Shown: positions 11,304 through 23,800 of the stretch, in pieces
How the letters are laid out: each line of letters starts with the position of its first letter
How positions within the stretch are numbered: position 1 is the stretch's first letter
Origin: Cunninghamia lanceolata
Taxonomy: Eukaryota > Streptophyta > Pinopsida > Cupressales > Cupressaceae
Direction: 5' to 3'
DNA length: 64,000 nt
Assembly: GCA_027924645.1 (NCBI GenBank)
Contig: BSBN01001807.1
Span: 12,728,001 to 12,792,000, forward strand
Notes under the pieces: model-generated
What the model was told of the DNA's origin: nothing
Databases searched by the model: none
Seen by the model: the letters and a program-made list of their open reading frames with translations, nothing else
Translations under genes and position numbers: made by a program

Positions 11304-12154
11304 ATGAGGAAATTGTTGCGAAGAATGAAGGCACATCCTGCAATGACGGGTAACGGGTATGAAGGTTGTGATCAGCCCATGAGAGAAGAATATGTAGATA
11401 CATATTACAGATATATACATGAGGTCACTTCTTGCAGCAATGTTGTCACTAGAAAACCTCAGGAATGCATGGGTACCAGGTTTGACATCTCCACTTATCA
11501 CTCAAATGAACATGGCAATGTCCCAGCTGTGGCTAATTTTTTGTATGAGGCGGATATGGAGATTTTCACTCTGAATATAGAGGACACTAACTCAAAGAAT
11601 GGAAAGGAATGTGTTGATGTTTGTCAACATTCAGACCCATGTGTGAGCCTTTCAGATGATGAAATATATGAGAATGTTGACTATGAATGCTTCCTTAAGG
11701 ATGATATTTTTTTCTACAGTGCAGAAGTAGAATGTTTACTTTTGATTATCAATGCATTGGTGAAGAGGAAAACCAGGGTCACTATTCAGATGTGAATGGA
11801 CATGTTGCAGATGTTCATACAATGGGGTATAGTATTGATTGTGAAGTGAGGGGTGACTATGAATTTTCTGATGAGGGGCTATTTTCTAAAATTTTCGTGC
11901 CTTCTCTTGAAGAATTCCAAGAGGAGTTTAACGATGAAATTGTTGAGTACAATAATGGTGGGTATGTGGATGTTTCTAAAGGTTTGTCTGAGTATGAAAT
12001 CTTTCTTGTGCCTGAGTATTGCATGTTTAGTATAGAGGCTATTTCATTTCTTGGAAAAGGACAAAATTTAGAGGTTGATTCACTAGTTCTATATGAGCCT
12101 TTTACCTTTTCTAATCTAGAGATGACATGTGAGGAAGATAATCTACAGTTATAG
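11304..12154 (+). pseudogene. acidic ORF remnant between the direct repeats
   Basis: Two overlapping plus-strand open frames, 11304-11795 and 11732-12154, look like one coding stretch of about 270-280 codons broken by a frameshift near 11735 (VECLL in one frame, FDYQCIGEEENQ in the next). The product is acidic, rich in Glu, Asp, Tyr and Cys, without membrane segments or known motifs. Possible start ATG at 11304, about 150 bp after the left repeat, which ends soon after a TTTTGTTTTAG acceptor-like sequence. I do not recognise it. It could be a captured gene fragment or a non-canonical ORF of an LTR-type element. Confidence 0.4.
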
Positions 12155-12507
12155 ATAACAAAAGTAGATCAATTTTGATGTAGATTTATTGAGGAGGTTA
12201 AGGATGAAAAAGATAGAAGCACGATTAACAGTAGGGTTGAATGCTTCTATGATAGCTGCAGACAACTTGGTGCTTCCAGATTTCACCTGAAGCAGCTAGA
12301 TGAAAACAAGATATTTGATAAAGGAAAGTACTAGTTTTTCCTTTTTGGTGGCCCAAGGCCGCCAAGTGAATTTGAAGGTGTAAATTGTGGTGCAGAGTGG
12401 AGCATTTGAATCTGTGGCCCAATGGATATGGCATCCAGTCTACATCCTAGAGATAGCTGGAGCCTCGTCATGCTTGCAAGAGGCATGCATCCCTGAGCAA
12501 TAGCCAA
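12155..12507. other. spacer between ORF remnant and right repeat
   Basis: No supported gene. It contains TTTTTGGTGGCCCAAGGCCG and other GC-richer phrases, but no clear polypurine tract before the right repeat, which weakens an LTR interpretation. Confidence 0.3.
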
Positions 12508-14251
12508 TGGTGGTGCCTACATAGGTTTAGGGTTTTAAGTCAGGTCTGTAAGTCTTCATTTCTATTCCCTTAAACCCGTAAAATCCTTTTCACCTTAACC
12601 CCTTAGGTCATGCACTTTAGTTCTAATTCCTTGTTGACCTCTTGTAGAAGGTTCCTGATTGTCTAAGTCACAACTTGAAGCCTTTGTTTTCATCAAGTGA
12701 CCGGCCCCTTGTCTTAGCCTTACCCTTTGTCACTTGTAAAAAATTAAACCTTAAGTCCTAAGTTTGGGAGCCTTATAAAGTGAATATCGCAGCATCACGG
12801 TGCATCATTAATAATGTCATCTTTCCCATGCGCGGCCACAATAGGGTGACATTTGTCCAAGTGGTGGGGCTTGCTGCTATTCAATCGAGGAGTCTTGCAT
12901 TGTGATTGTATGCTGTCAGGTGTCAAAGATGGAGATGATTTGTAGGAGAAGTCAAGATCCAACGATCGTGCATGCACACAGGAGGATCTTGGTAGAAGAA
13001 TATTTACCGTGCGGTCGTGATATGGTGACATGTGGCTTCATCTTAACTAAAGAAGTGAAAGGCAAATGAAATGGAGATGCATGGGGGCCTTTGCACACTC
13101 GCACAAGGCAGTTTGGTGGTGGGTCATTTCTGGCTACGATGCTGCGAGATGGTGCCACGTGTCAGGGTTGGTCAAGGTGTCGATGCGGTCAATAGAGGAG
13201 TACATCTTACATGGCTTGTTTCTATTAGTGATGGAATTTTCAATGGTGGGGGATGTGGATTTTCAATCTCGATGGGTGATTCTCGATCGTCGATCTCACA
13301 AGAGGGGAGCCTGAATCTGCGACTGAGGTTTAAATCTTGAAGTGACTATCTATCAGTGTCATTCCCATGTGCCTCCACTCTGTAGTTAATGAATCTACTG
13401 CACGACCATGGAAGGAATTAAAAAATCTTCTCATCCAAGTGAGATCTAGGTTACTTCATTGGTGGGTCTTCACCAAGAATCTGACTACTTTAGCTACTTA
13501 ATTAATTGAGGATCTGATTGTTTCATAGAAAATCTATAAGGATTTGATCTTCTCATTTAGGGAGTTTGTCAGGATGTAGGTGGTCAGAAGCTTGTTGCTC
13601 CTTTAAAAAGGAATTCAGGGCCATTCTATAGGGGGATTTTTTCCTTTTGACTTTGGGTATAAGGCATCCACATTTTTGGAGGGCATTTTCTATTGCAGAC
13701 TTGGTTCTTCTTCTGGGTGTAGAGCTATTTTTTGTTTTGTAAATGCATAAATTTATGAATGACAATGCTCTTTCTAGATTGAGTTATATGACAAACATTG
13801 TTTGTGTGTTTTAATCTGTGATTGTCTCCTTGGGTATGAGCATTTTTCTTTTGAGTAAGGTTGCTAAGGGTTTTTGAACTCTTTCATGTACATTTGCTAT
13901 GTGATACGTCTGATTTGATGCATCTATTTAAGGAATGGATTAAATTGCTTTGAGTCAGGTATAGGGGAAATGTGTTATATCAAGGGATTATTGAAGCATA
14001 GAGTCACAAATAATACCTTTTCTTGGACCTATTACTGTGAGGCAATAATATTTTATCTTGGGTCCTCTAGATATGAAGTTTTGTTGTCATGAGGGAACAT
14101 TTGCAGTAATGGGTATGACTCTGTTGCCCTAATAAAGCACTGGTCTAAGGAGTTGTTTATCCAAAGGGTCCAAAAAAATCTAATAATTTAAAAGATAAAT
14201 TAATCAAAACTATTTTATGTTTTATTTTGTTTTAGGTTAGGGTCTTGCATG
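12508..14251. repeat. 1.74-kb direct repeat, right copy
   Basis: Partner of 9413-11154, starting TGGTGGTGCCTACATA and ending GGGTCTTGCATG. CpG and G-box positions differ by C/T changes in both directions between the copies (for example ACACGTGG in the left copy is ACATGTGG here), suggesting independent decay after duplication. The open frames within are shadows of the repeat. Confidence 0.85.
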
Positions 14252-15049
14252 TTCTCAGATTTAACCAGTGTGATAGTTCAAGAATATTGCCAATTTGGGG
14301 TTAATCACATAAATCTTGGTCCATACATGAGAACATTCTGCCTGGTGTTGAAAAGCTATATTTATGGGTTGTGAGTGGGGGATATCCCCCTAGGTGCAGC
14401 ATAACCTAAAGTGAAGGGGAGACAAGTGTAAACAATCTCGTCTTTGTTGGCCAAGTCACACAGTAAATCTGATCATAAGAAGTGGCAAACCTTTAGGGTT
14501 TATTGTTTGTTGATTTTGGAACCAATAGGCCTAAGGCACAACTAGAAGGCTCTAAATTTTCAAATTCAAAAAATGTTCGAAGGTTGAATTTGGAAAAACA
14601 ATTCTAATCCATTTTATTCAAAACCTACAGCTAACGAAACCTAAGGAAAGCAAAACATGTGGAAATAAACTCTAAAAAACTACATTACTGAAAACCATAG
14701 ATAAAAACCCTAAACCAAACCCTAAAAAAATGTAGAAACACAAAGCAAAATCAAAAAAGCCGAACAACACAGGGAAGCGAGTAAGGGGAAAACCCTACCT
14801 CGAAAAGCTTGAACTAGAAGAAAGAAGCAATGAACAACACTCTCACCCACATAGCCGCACCTACAAAATGCTCCCGATCAATACTCAACTGGAAGTAAAT
14901 GCTTTAAAATGTTTTATGCACTCTAGGGCTCGCTAGTAGATAAAGGATTAAAAATCGAGGGCAGATTGAAGGTTTACAAGGCATCAAAAGCCTTATATAC
15001 ATCTCATAGTTTGAAAAGAACCACCATTAATGCAGTAGGTGGTCGAGGA
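14252..15049. other. no gene; minus-strand promoter-like site
   Basis: No supported coding sequence. The minus strand has TATATAAGG at about 14999-14992, and further downstream CGAGGTAGGG near 14800, which looks like a splice donor. A perfect 14-bp palindrome GGGGGATATCCCCC lies at 14377-14390. This may be the 5' end of an element or lost gene, but nothing coding follows. Confidence 0.3.
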
Positions 15050-15330
15050 CGTGGGAGCAAGATGGAACCTTAGAATTGGATTCCAAGGTGGCCAAAAGGC
15101 CGATCAAGACTTGAGGTTCCAATCGGGTCAAAACATCACGGGACAAGGGGACAAAAGAGAACCTTGGACTTAGAGTCCAAGGGACCTCAAAACCCTGAGG
15201 GTCAAAAGGTCGATCGAAACCTAAGGTCCTGATCAGATAAAACAAAAGGAGTCCCAAAAACCAAAAGGGTTCCAGGAACCTGGAAGCCCGAAAGTGAACG
15301 AACTTCTGGCCTCAAAACAAGAGGCTTCAA
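15050..15330. repeat. second block of the degenerate ~110-bp repeat
   Basis: GGCCAAAAGGCCGATCAAG near 15092 and GGGTCAAAAGGTCGATCGAA near 15200 (about 108 bp apart), with following AAGGTCCTGATCAG, match phrases of the 8580-9375 block in the same orientation. The minus-strand open frames here are by-products. Confidence 0.5.
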
Positions 15331-15533
15331 AATGCAAGTTTTAAAGCAAAAACAAACTTCTAAAGGGAAAACTAAAGGATAGCAAACAACAAAAATGACA
15401 AAGGACCAAAAGGGGGTCCTAACATCGCAAAGAGGTGGGGTGGGTATACAGGGCATAACAACTCCCACTATAGTAAAAAAGCCCAATTACACACTCCAAG
15501 AAAGACACCCCTCTCTCTAATCAAGTCAACAAT

Positions 15534-15546
15534 GGCTCTGATACCA
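15534..15546 (-). promoter_or_regulatory. retrotransposon primer-binding site
   Basis: Minus strand reads TGGTATCAGAGCC, complementary to the 3' end of plant initiator tRNA-Met and typical of Copia elements. It lies two bases inside the LTR end at 15549. Confidence 0.9.
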
Positions 15547-15548
15547 AA

Positions 15549-16398
15549 TGTAGAAAACATGGTGAAACTAGTAGCAAGATATGTTGAACTTTAATGCTAC
15601 AAATTATTTAATCAATGATAGAAGATAAAGATAATGGAAGCAAAATGATAGATAATGAAAACCATAAGACATAGATTTATGTGGATAAACCACTGTGGGA
15701 AAAAGCTCCACACCAAAATAGGCCCAATCTTGTATTAATTCTATAAATAGTTACAATCACAATCCACTTATCTCTTTGAATTTTGGTAGAATAATGGTGC
15801 TTGAATGACCTATAAAATAATCTCATAATACTACCATCTCAAGGCACCAATATATAAGAGATGAATACAAGATATTATGAATGGTATTCCAAAATAAGTA
15901 ACCAATACCATTCACCCAAAACTAGGCTTCCAAATCCTTCATGGGGAATTTCACACGTCACCAAAATTGGTCAACTCTGATGAATATTAAGTAATTCCTC
16001 TTATGCTCCTTACACTTGCCTTACATGTCATAAGCGCCATATATTTTATGATAACAGTCAAATTGACTGAGATCCCAATCCTAGGCATTCCATGGGAAGA
16101 TTGATCACATCTTTCATAAGATCCATTTGTATAAGATCCTCTTATATCCTCTTATATATATCCTGATCTTTACTCAGTTTTCAATATCTTTCCAAATGTA
16201 ACTCCCAACTTAAATGCCACTACAATTACATGTTTGAGAACAAAAATTAATAAATAATTTTCCTACCACATAGAAGGGCATCTAAGTCTATGCTCTCCAT
16301 TTTCCTTGGAGACATAACAATTATTTATCGACAACATTAATTAAAACAATTTAAACATGTCTAGGAATTTACAAGGTGAATGACAATTAATCCCAACA
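15549..16398 (-). mobile_element. Copia-type LTR (5' LTR, minus orientation)
   Basis: 850 bp, reading TGTTGGGATTAATTGTCATT on the minus strand from 16398 and ending TACA at 15549, next to the primer-binding site. Internal U5-like phrases (TTTTTCCCACAGTGGTTTAT, minus strand) fit Copia. Only a short piece of interior, perhaps to about 15430, is recognisable; no gag/pol and no second LTR were found, so the element is truncated or rearranged. Confidence 0.8.
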
Positions 16399-18700
16399 AG
16401 TTGTATACCTTCAAAACTATTTGTAGGTATAAATCTTAGAGAGAAGGAAAATATATATGAAAGTTATCATCAAGGATAAAAATTACATCATTCTAATGTG
16501 AATTAGAAGTTTTGCAAGAGTTTCAACCCAAGAAGTGGAGGAATGTGAAAAGTCATCCTTAATATGAAGAGACAAAAATATGAATAGTTATCCTGAATGT
16601 GAAGGAACAAGAGACTAAGTGTTGAAAAAATAATCTTTAATTTTTTTCAATAATGGGGGCTTCTTTTGGGTGTAGAAGGAAATAATTAGAGAGAAAGAGG
16701 AGGGAACTGTTGGAGAGAAAGGGAGGAAAAGTAAGCTTCTTATAGCTATTTGTAAAAAGTCCCATAGTTTCTCATAGTATGATCTGTAGTTGCCTATCAA
16801 ATTTTGCCACCTATAATATTTTGTAGCTACTTTTAGTGAAATTTAGTATTATTTTAAAATATGCTTGTAATGATTTTGGCTTTGTAGAAATAAAATATCT
16901 TGTAGTTTTATGTTCTGTAGTAGCAAATGTTTTCATGTAGTGTGTTTTGTTTTAGTTAATAAAAGTTTGACTTTATTTAATGAATTATGTGTTGATTTAA
17001 GTCTAGTAGGGGTACTTAGGACATTGTTGGAAGGACATGCTACTATTAATTTGACCTCCTAAATTTGTCTACATCAGAGAGGGATGAAAATAAAAGAGGT
17101 TATATGAATCAATTTATAGGTTGCAAGGACACGATGTTATTAATTTGATGTCCTATTATCATTTGTATTAGATGGTATCTGAGCAAGTTTGAATCTAGTT
17201 TGTGAATATATATCCAACATACATAGGATTGTTATAAGGGGGAATGAATTTGTAGTTTTTGATCATCAAAAGAATCAACATTTTCCCCAAGAAGTGCATT
17301 ATTTGATAACATGGAAGAAGTATGTTGTTGGGGTGTGAGAGAATGAACTTGGACATTATCCAACAAGATAATGTTGGGAGGATATAGTGAAAGAGGAAAC
17401 ATCCTCCATTGATTAAAAAGTCGGTAGATGGTGTTTAGAGTGCTCTTTGTCTTCTAATAGAGAATGTTGGGGAGAAGGTGTAGAGAAAAAGAAAGATCCT
17501 CCATTGAGATCTAATAATGGGTAGAGGGTGTTTAATGTGTTCTCCATCTTGTGTAGGTGTGTAGAGAACAAAGAGTTGAAAATTGGTCTAATATCAAGAG
17601 GTGGATTATGCTAGAGTTGTAGTAAAAAGTATGAGTATTCAATGAGAATTAGATGCCTCCTAAAGACTAGTTAGAAGACGTAGATTAAGAATTGCCAATG
17701 TGGAAAGAAGACTAGGTGAAGTTATAAACTTGTTAAGAGTTTTGCATGTGAATTTAGATGTTTATACAGCAAGAGTTGGTGACTAATGTAAAAGAGGAAG
17801 AGTTGGGAGTAGAAGACATGGAAATAGTAAATGCGCAACAAATAGATGTAGTTTAAGATATGTATGAGCATATGATCCATAATTTCATGGATATTGAAAT
17901 TTTTTATTTGAGAATCAAAGAGAAGAAAGTGCACATCAATCTAATTAGCAAGAGTGAGCAAAAAGTGTAGCCCAAAAAGTGGAAAATGATGAATATGTTG
18001 AATGCCCAAATGTAACAACATAATATATGATAAAATAAAAGTAGAGGGACATATCTTACTTGAATAAGGGATGAGAATTAGTGAATATTTGTTTTATTCA
18101 ATTGGAAATAAGGAGAGATGTGAGCAGCCCATAAAAAAGAAATCATGGAAGAGGATATAAAGGTTCTAGTTGCTAAGTGTGAAGAAGTGGAAATAAAAGC
18201 ATATTATTTAGTGAATACACATAATGGGCATTTAGAGAGTATCAAAGGAAGAGGAGAGTGTATTTGTAGAGGAAGTGAAACTTTGGAGGAAGGAAGAAGA
18301 ATATAAAGAGAATGATGATGTGTTAATGGAGCAAAAGAGTTCGTAAGTAATCAAAATAATCATCCTAAGGCACAAGAAAATAGTGAAGGAAATTGATGAC
18401 TAGAAAATAAAGTAGAAAACATGAAGAAGAATAGAATTTGGTGGAGGTGGGTGGATATAGATGTGTCAAAACCATATGATAATGGAGAGAGAAAATGAGT
18501 AGATATAGATAGAGGACAATTTATTGTCTAATGTGTGTGGATGGAAAAAGATGAAGAAATAAAGGAATAAAGTTTTGAGGTACATCACATGGTGGAATGA
18601 CAAATTGTGGCCTACTTACTAGATTAAAGAGATGGTTATACTATCTAGCTAAAGTTGTGAGAACTACACCCATAAACATTTACTTGGGGTGTATGATGTA
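16399..18700. other. gene-poor AT-rich DNA
   Basis: No supported genes, LTR ends or tandem arrays. Repeated purine-rich phrases (GAAGAAGA, AGAGGA) occur, but no periodic structure was seen. Probably very old TE-derived sequence. Confidence 0.4.
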
Positions 18701-18709
18701 GAAGCATCT

Positions 18710-19005
18710 TGGGGTTGTGCAATCTTGCATCAACCAAAAAGAATTTATAATTTTAGGGATAGAGTAGATGGAACAAAGTGAGTTTCTTTCATCAAAGGGA
18801 ATATTTGGGCTCAAATAATGGCTTCTAAGATGCTGTTATGAAGAAGGGGAGATAGATTTAAGAAATGATAAATTGTATAAACATAACATGAGGTGAAACT
18901 TGGTTCATAATAGTCACATAATTGTTGTAGAAAGTAATTTGTAGCAGCTACACAATTGTTGTGGAAATTCATTTGTATTAGTTGCATAACTACAATGAAG
19001 AGTTT
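18710..19005. repeat. direct repeat flanking an LTR, left copy
   Basis: The stretch from GCATCAACCAAAAA through GGGCTCAAATAA, GAAATGATAAATTGTATAAA and TGCATAA recurs at 20605-20885 in the same orientation. Its right part consists of degenerate ~36-bp units (CATTTGTAGTTGTTACATAA-like), also present up to 21010. The LTR at 19028-20558 sits between the two copies. Confidence 0.7.
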
Positions 19006-19027
19006 GTTGCAAGTATGTGCTAATCGG

Positions 19028-20558
19028 TGTTGTCATTGATGTCAACAAGCTTGTGTTGTCATTGGTGTCAATTGTGTTCAAGAGTACGAGTAGTTTGTGT
19101 TGTGCAGAGATGACGACATGAGCTATTGTTGAAGGCGATTGGGTTACTTTGTAAAGTGATGAAGATGTTAAGAATATGGTTCTAATGGTTGGTTTCCAAG
19201 TGCTTTTGAGAAAATTTGATTAATAAAGGAAACAGTGTGTTGAAGATGTGTTCAAACTTAACAGAGTAAAGTTTTGGTTTTGCTCCGCATTTCTTCCTTA
19301 TTGAAGATCAGATTTTGTGGTTTGAACATGTTGTTCAGAGCTGTTTAGAGATGTTATAGTCATATTTTGTGCTCTAATATTTTGTGTAGAGAAAGTTGTG
19401 TTCACTAGTGTTTGGACAGTGTTTCTAAGTTGTGTAGAAGTGTATAGGAGAAACTATTTTTCTCTGCATTTCTCTACAGATCCGTTTCTAGCTTTGCAGT
19501 TCTAGGTTCATGCTTATAAGGTCTATATCTTTCTTTAGTTTAAGTGGTTCATGGTTTGGTGCTTCGCAAGTTCATTTCTTGAGTTGCAGTTGATGGTTTT
19601 TTGAGTTGCAGTTGATGGTTTCATGAGTTGCAGTTGATGATAGAGTAATCTAAGTGCTCCGATGTGAACTTTCTTCAGGTGAAAGATGTTGCAAAAGATT
19701 TTGTTGGTTTTTAGGTGCTTGTGGATGTTCCTAGATCATGTTCTAGCTTGGAGCATGGTCTGCATGTCATCTTTTGGTCTTGAGGAAGCATGCACTTAAA
19801 AGTTCATAGTGTTAACACAAGTTTGGCCGACTTGGTTGTTTACACTAATTGCATTTGTGCTTCATTGATTGTGAAAGCATGATGAAGTGTGTAAGAGTGG
19901 ATTTAGGTCCATGCTAAGGCATGATGTGGTCTGCATTCATTCCTTTCCTCCATGGGAATGTTTTGGTCCAGACCTAATTTGAATTTTATAGATTAAGATG
20001 TGTTGCCAACCTTGGAGAATGTTTTCAAGGTTGATGATGGTATAAATAAGTGTCAAGGATTCGTGAGTGTAGGGATGCGTGATGGATATGATGTTTGTGA
20101 TGCAAATTTGATTAGTGAGATTTCATGTATTAGGCTACTGGATGCAGTGAGCAGAAAGTGTCTACTATTTTTTAGTGCTGCTGTGAAGGTGATGTTTGTG
20201 TTGTGGTGAATATTGAGCTTCATTGGAACTAAACTCCATGCATAGGTTAGATGCAATTATATCAGTTCATCCTTAGAAGTGATCCCTCTAGAAGTGAGCC
20301 TTTTGTAATTCAGTGTTGCTACTACTTTATACTGTGAGCTAATCCTCACAGTGGTTTTTCCCTTCTTGGGTTTTCCACATAAAATCTAGCATGACTTGTG
20401 TTTGGTGGTGTTACGATTCAGTTTCTATTATTTTCTTTTCATGCTTAATCATCATAACAAGTTTAAAGGTTAATGTGGATTTGAATGCTTGTGAGGGTTT
20501 AAGCGAGGTTTTTTGATACAATTGATTCACCCCCCCTCTCAATTGTCTTGTGCATTCA
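19028..20558 (+). mobile_element. Copia-type LTR, probably solo or truncated
   Basis: Starts TGTTGTCATTGATGTCAACA and ends near CACCCCCCCTCTCAATTGTC...TGCATTCA, the 3' end style of plant Copia LTRs. CACAGTGGTTTTTCCCTTC near 20350 is the usual U5 phrase. The start resembles the LTR at 36183. No primer-binding site or internal region follows, and no exact target duplication was found, so boundaries are approximate. Confidence 0.65.
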
Positions 20559-20604
20559 ATAGAGTCATTTGTAGTTGTTACATAATTATTGTAGGAGTAT
20601 CCTT

Positions 20605-21010
20605 AGGGTAGTGAAATCATGCATCAACCAAAAATAAATAATTTTTAGGGATAGGGTAGATGGAAAGTGAATTCTCTTTCATCAAAGGGCATGTTTGGGC
20701 TCAAATAAAGGCTTTTAAGATGCCATAATAAAGAGGATATAGATTTAAGAAATGATAAATTGTATAAATTATATAATTTGAGGTAAAAGTTGGTTCATAG
20801 TAGTCACATAGTTTTTGTACAACAAACGCACAATTGCTTTGGAAATTCATTTGTAGGAGTTGCATAATTGCAATGAAGAGTCATTTTTAGTTGTTACAGA
20901 ATTGTTGTAGGGAGTCATTTGTAATAGTTGCCAAATTACTATAGAAAATCATTTGCAACAACTACATAGTTGTGAAAAGTTATTCATAGAAGTTGAAGAA
21001 GTAAGTTATA
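20605..21010. repeat. direct repeat flanking an LTR, right copy, plus ~36-bp degenerate tandem units
   Basis: Partner of 18710-19005 up to about 20885, then a run of degenerate GAGTCATTTGTAGTTGTTAC-type units to about 21010. Confidence 0.65.
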
Positions 21011-21081
21011 GTTGTTGTCACATGCACATATGTATTTAGTTGAGTCAAATGAGCTTTTGAGAGAAAAAGCAACATGGGGAA

Positions 21082-21470
21082 TGTTAGTGTAAATAGTGTA
21101 ATTATCTAACTAGTTTAGGTATCACTTCTTTGAAGGTTTGACTTATTCACACATAGGCTTAAGTTTACTTAGTCTTTTAGGAGTTTGTCTCACTTCGACA
21201 TGTGTCCTTAGCTATGTGAGACACCTCTTTACTTTTGACTTGCCACTTACCCTCACACATGTCATGTGAGTTAGACAAGTGTTGCATGCTTGTAGGGATA
21301 GTCAGTGGTTCATTCCTACCTTCCTACCTCCTTCTCCTTGCCTATTTATGCAAGGCTTCTCATTGTATATTACACACTCCCATTGTATATGATAGATATG
21401 CTCTTGTGCTCCATTTTTCACTTGTGGAAGGTTTTATTCTTTGTGCTTGCTGATCTTGGCTGCTCTAACA
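21082..21470 (+). repeat. 5' LTR of the 4.2-kb element
   Basis: 389 bp, TG...CA ends, with TATTTATGCAAGGC as a likely TATA region near 21340. Confidence 0.93.
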
Positions 21471-21483
21471 TGGTATCAGAGCC
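21471..21483 (+). promoter_or_regulatory. primer-binding site
   Basis: TGGTATCAGAGCC directly abuts the 5' LTR; complementary to initiator tRNA-Met. Confidence 0.95.
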
Positions 21484-21499
21484 ATGCTTGCACATTCCT

Positions 21500-23560
21500 T
21501 CTTGGATCGGTGACTCCATCATTTAGGCCTATCATTGGAGCATCATGAAGCCAAACAAATTGTGTCATTGAGTTCAGAAGGCTCGAGATAGTCAAGGTGA
21601 CCCTTCGAATGATGTTTTCGGTGAAGTCATTTTTTTGCAAAATTTTTGCCCTTGTGCTTGAATAGTAAGATTTTTGGTAAGAAAACAATTTTTTTTAACA
21701 GAGGGCCATATTGCCCCCTGCCATTTCATCTTGCTGGTTTCTTAAGAAGGTATCTCACCTGCTCAATCATCCAATCCGTGTTGTACAAATTTTGTAAAAA
21801 AAATTGCAATTTTTTATTTTTGCAGAGGGCAATCTTGACCCGTGCAATGTTTTTGTATTCTGGATCAATTTTGTTGTGTAAGATTCATTTTTACAGATTT
21901 TGTGGCCTCTCAGCCTCTGCAAACTCTTCACAAGTTCTTTTTTGGTCTCACCTACATCATTTCAGGCCCTCTCAGGCATACTAACATATTTCAGGCTTTG
22001 GGTCGGGCCCATTTGGCCACCCTGTTCTTGGTTCAGGCCCCATTTTTAGTTTGGGCTTCATCTCTATTGGGCTCTTGGCTGATCAGGCTCTTGGAGTTGG
22101 CTGCTCAGCCCATTCACTTAGCACTGGCCTTTCTTTTTGAGGAATTTCTCGGCCCAAGTTCAGGCAACAAGGCCTCCTTCGTCCTCTCTTGGCCTCTTTG
22201 CACCAAATCAACAGCCCACTCAACCCTACACTAAGCATTGAAATGCCTTGTTTTGGCCTCAAAGGCCTCTTCTAAAACTCCTCAGGCATTTCCCCTTCAA
22301 GGGTCATGATTTTGTCTACCGCAGATCGCAAGTTCCTGTTACTTGGTCGAGGTCATTGGTATTTGGCACTCACACTCAAGTCAACTTCCATTTCTTAGCT
22401 TTGTGATCACTGTTCTCCCTCACCATTTAGGTCGATACTTGCTTGGTTGCCTTCAATACTATTTTTCAGCATTCTACCAGGACACTCCTCCACCGATCCA
22501 GCTGCCCTTTTGGTGCCCATACTGGCTTTTTTCTTCTGTGTGCTTTGTTGTAACATAACATGCTATATGTTATGAGGTGTGGTTTCCATATTGCTACAGG
22601 TTGAAGCTTCATGGATGATGGTGTTTAAAGCCACATTTGGTGTTTCGGTCTTCTGATCTTAGAGTCCAGATTAGAACTCTCAAGAGCCCAGTTCAGCCTC
22701 CTCCAACCAGGTCTTGCACCTTTCAAATTGCCAAGCTACCACTGGTCACTGTTTGACAATGGTTTGTCTTCAATGATCACCTTCAAGTAGTCCTTATTTG
22801 GACTTTCATGCCTAGGTGTCTGCCTTGCATGCTTTGATTCAGCCTTGAACTCAAGGAAGTCGTGTTAGTGGGAAGTCGTGTTAGTGGGTTAACTATAATT
22901 GTTAGTTAGTACTCATTAACCAATTAGCATTTTATGCTAACATCTTATGTAACTACTTGCAATTTTTTTAAAGTTAACAACAATTGTAACTACTGTAATC
23001 TAAGTAACCACTAGTGGTTACCATTAAGTGCAAACATTTAACTTGACTACCACAGTTAGACTTAGCATTCTCACCAAGCGGGAGATTGACAGGGCTCTTC
23101 AAAAGTGCCTAACACAAGCATTTTTTTTTCAAATTGCTACAACTTTCAAACTGTTTATTAGTTTTTTACAAATTTGTAGTTGACGGAAATGAATTTCCGT
23201 CCGCTTCACTTCAGTAAAGTCAAAATATTTTTTTTTTGCCTTTTTTGATGGGTTTTTAATCCCCAAATCCCATTGTACAGGGCATAACTTTCGCCCACGA
23301 CATCAAAATTTAGCAATTTTTTTTGGAATTGTTCAAAATTTTGCAAGGAATCACTAGTGTAGATAAATTCAATTTTGGATAGCTAGTTTTCAAAAATTTG
23401 TAAAAACCTCCATGCATTATAAATAGATGATTTGGCTTCCAAACTTGCACAAATTGTAATTTTTCCTTGCATATCTTTCTGGGGGGCTTCTACACCAATC
23501 ATAATTCTTTTAGGAGGCAAACTTTCTTTTCTGATTTGATAGTGCTTAAACTTTGATCAT
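21500..23560 (+). other. untranslated or degraded leader of the LTR element
   Basis: No supported ORF. Contains a GC-richer region (21900-22560) with repeated GGCC/CAGGC phrases, a 16-bp tandem pair GGAAGTCGTGTTAGTG near 22858-22890, and a perfect 18-bp palindrome GTAACCACTAGTGGTTAC at 23004-23021. Part of this may be a nested insertion, but no ends could be defined. Confidence 0.4.
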
Positions 23561-23579
23561 GTATATTGCTGTGGATGAC

Positions 23580-23800
23580 ACACATACTCCCTTCAATTCG
23601 AGTATTCTTAATAAACCTCGTAATAAATGGAAGACCAAATGTGGATATTGTGGGCTAAAATGACATACAATAGAAGAATGTCATCATCGCAAAATCGATG
23701 AACTAAGACAACAAATTCTTCATGCATATCAACTTTCTATTGATCTTAATAAAGCACTTGTAGAAAAATCTCATCTCACTAAGCCATCTTGTTAGACATC
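23580..23800 (+). pseudogene. gag fragment with zinc knuckle
   Basis: Plus-strand translation gives KTKCGYCGLK, a TGA stop where Gly is usual, then HTIEECHHRKIDELRQQI: the CX2CX4HX4C nucleic-acid-binding knuckle of Copia gag with all four ligands kept and one internal stop. It is followed by a charged helix. The upstream capsid part is not recognisable. Confidence 0.75.

Noticed and set aside
9413..14251. Firm call of an LTR retrotransposon with 1.74-kb LTRs
   Set aside because: No primer-binding site after either candidate 5' LTR, no polypurine tract, and flanks GGCCT and TGTTC do not match; kept only as direct repeats.
15027..15486. Minus-strand Phe/Leu/Pro-rich ORFs as possible membrane proteins
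   Set aside because: They lie on the degenerate repeat and Copia leader; no start context or conserved motif, and the hydrophobicity follows base composition.
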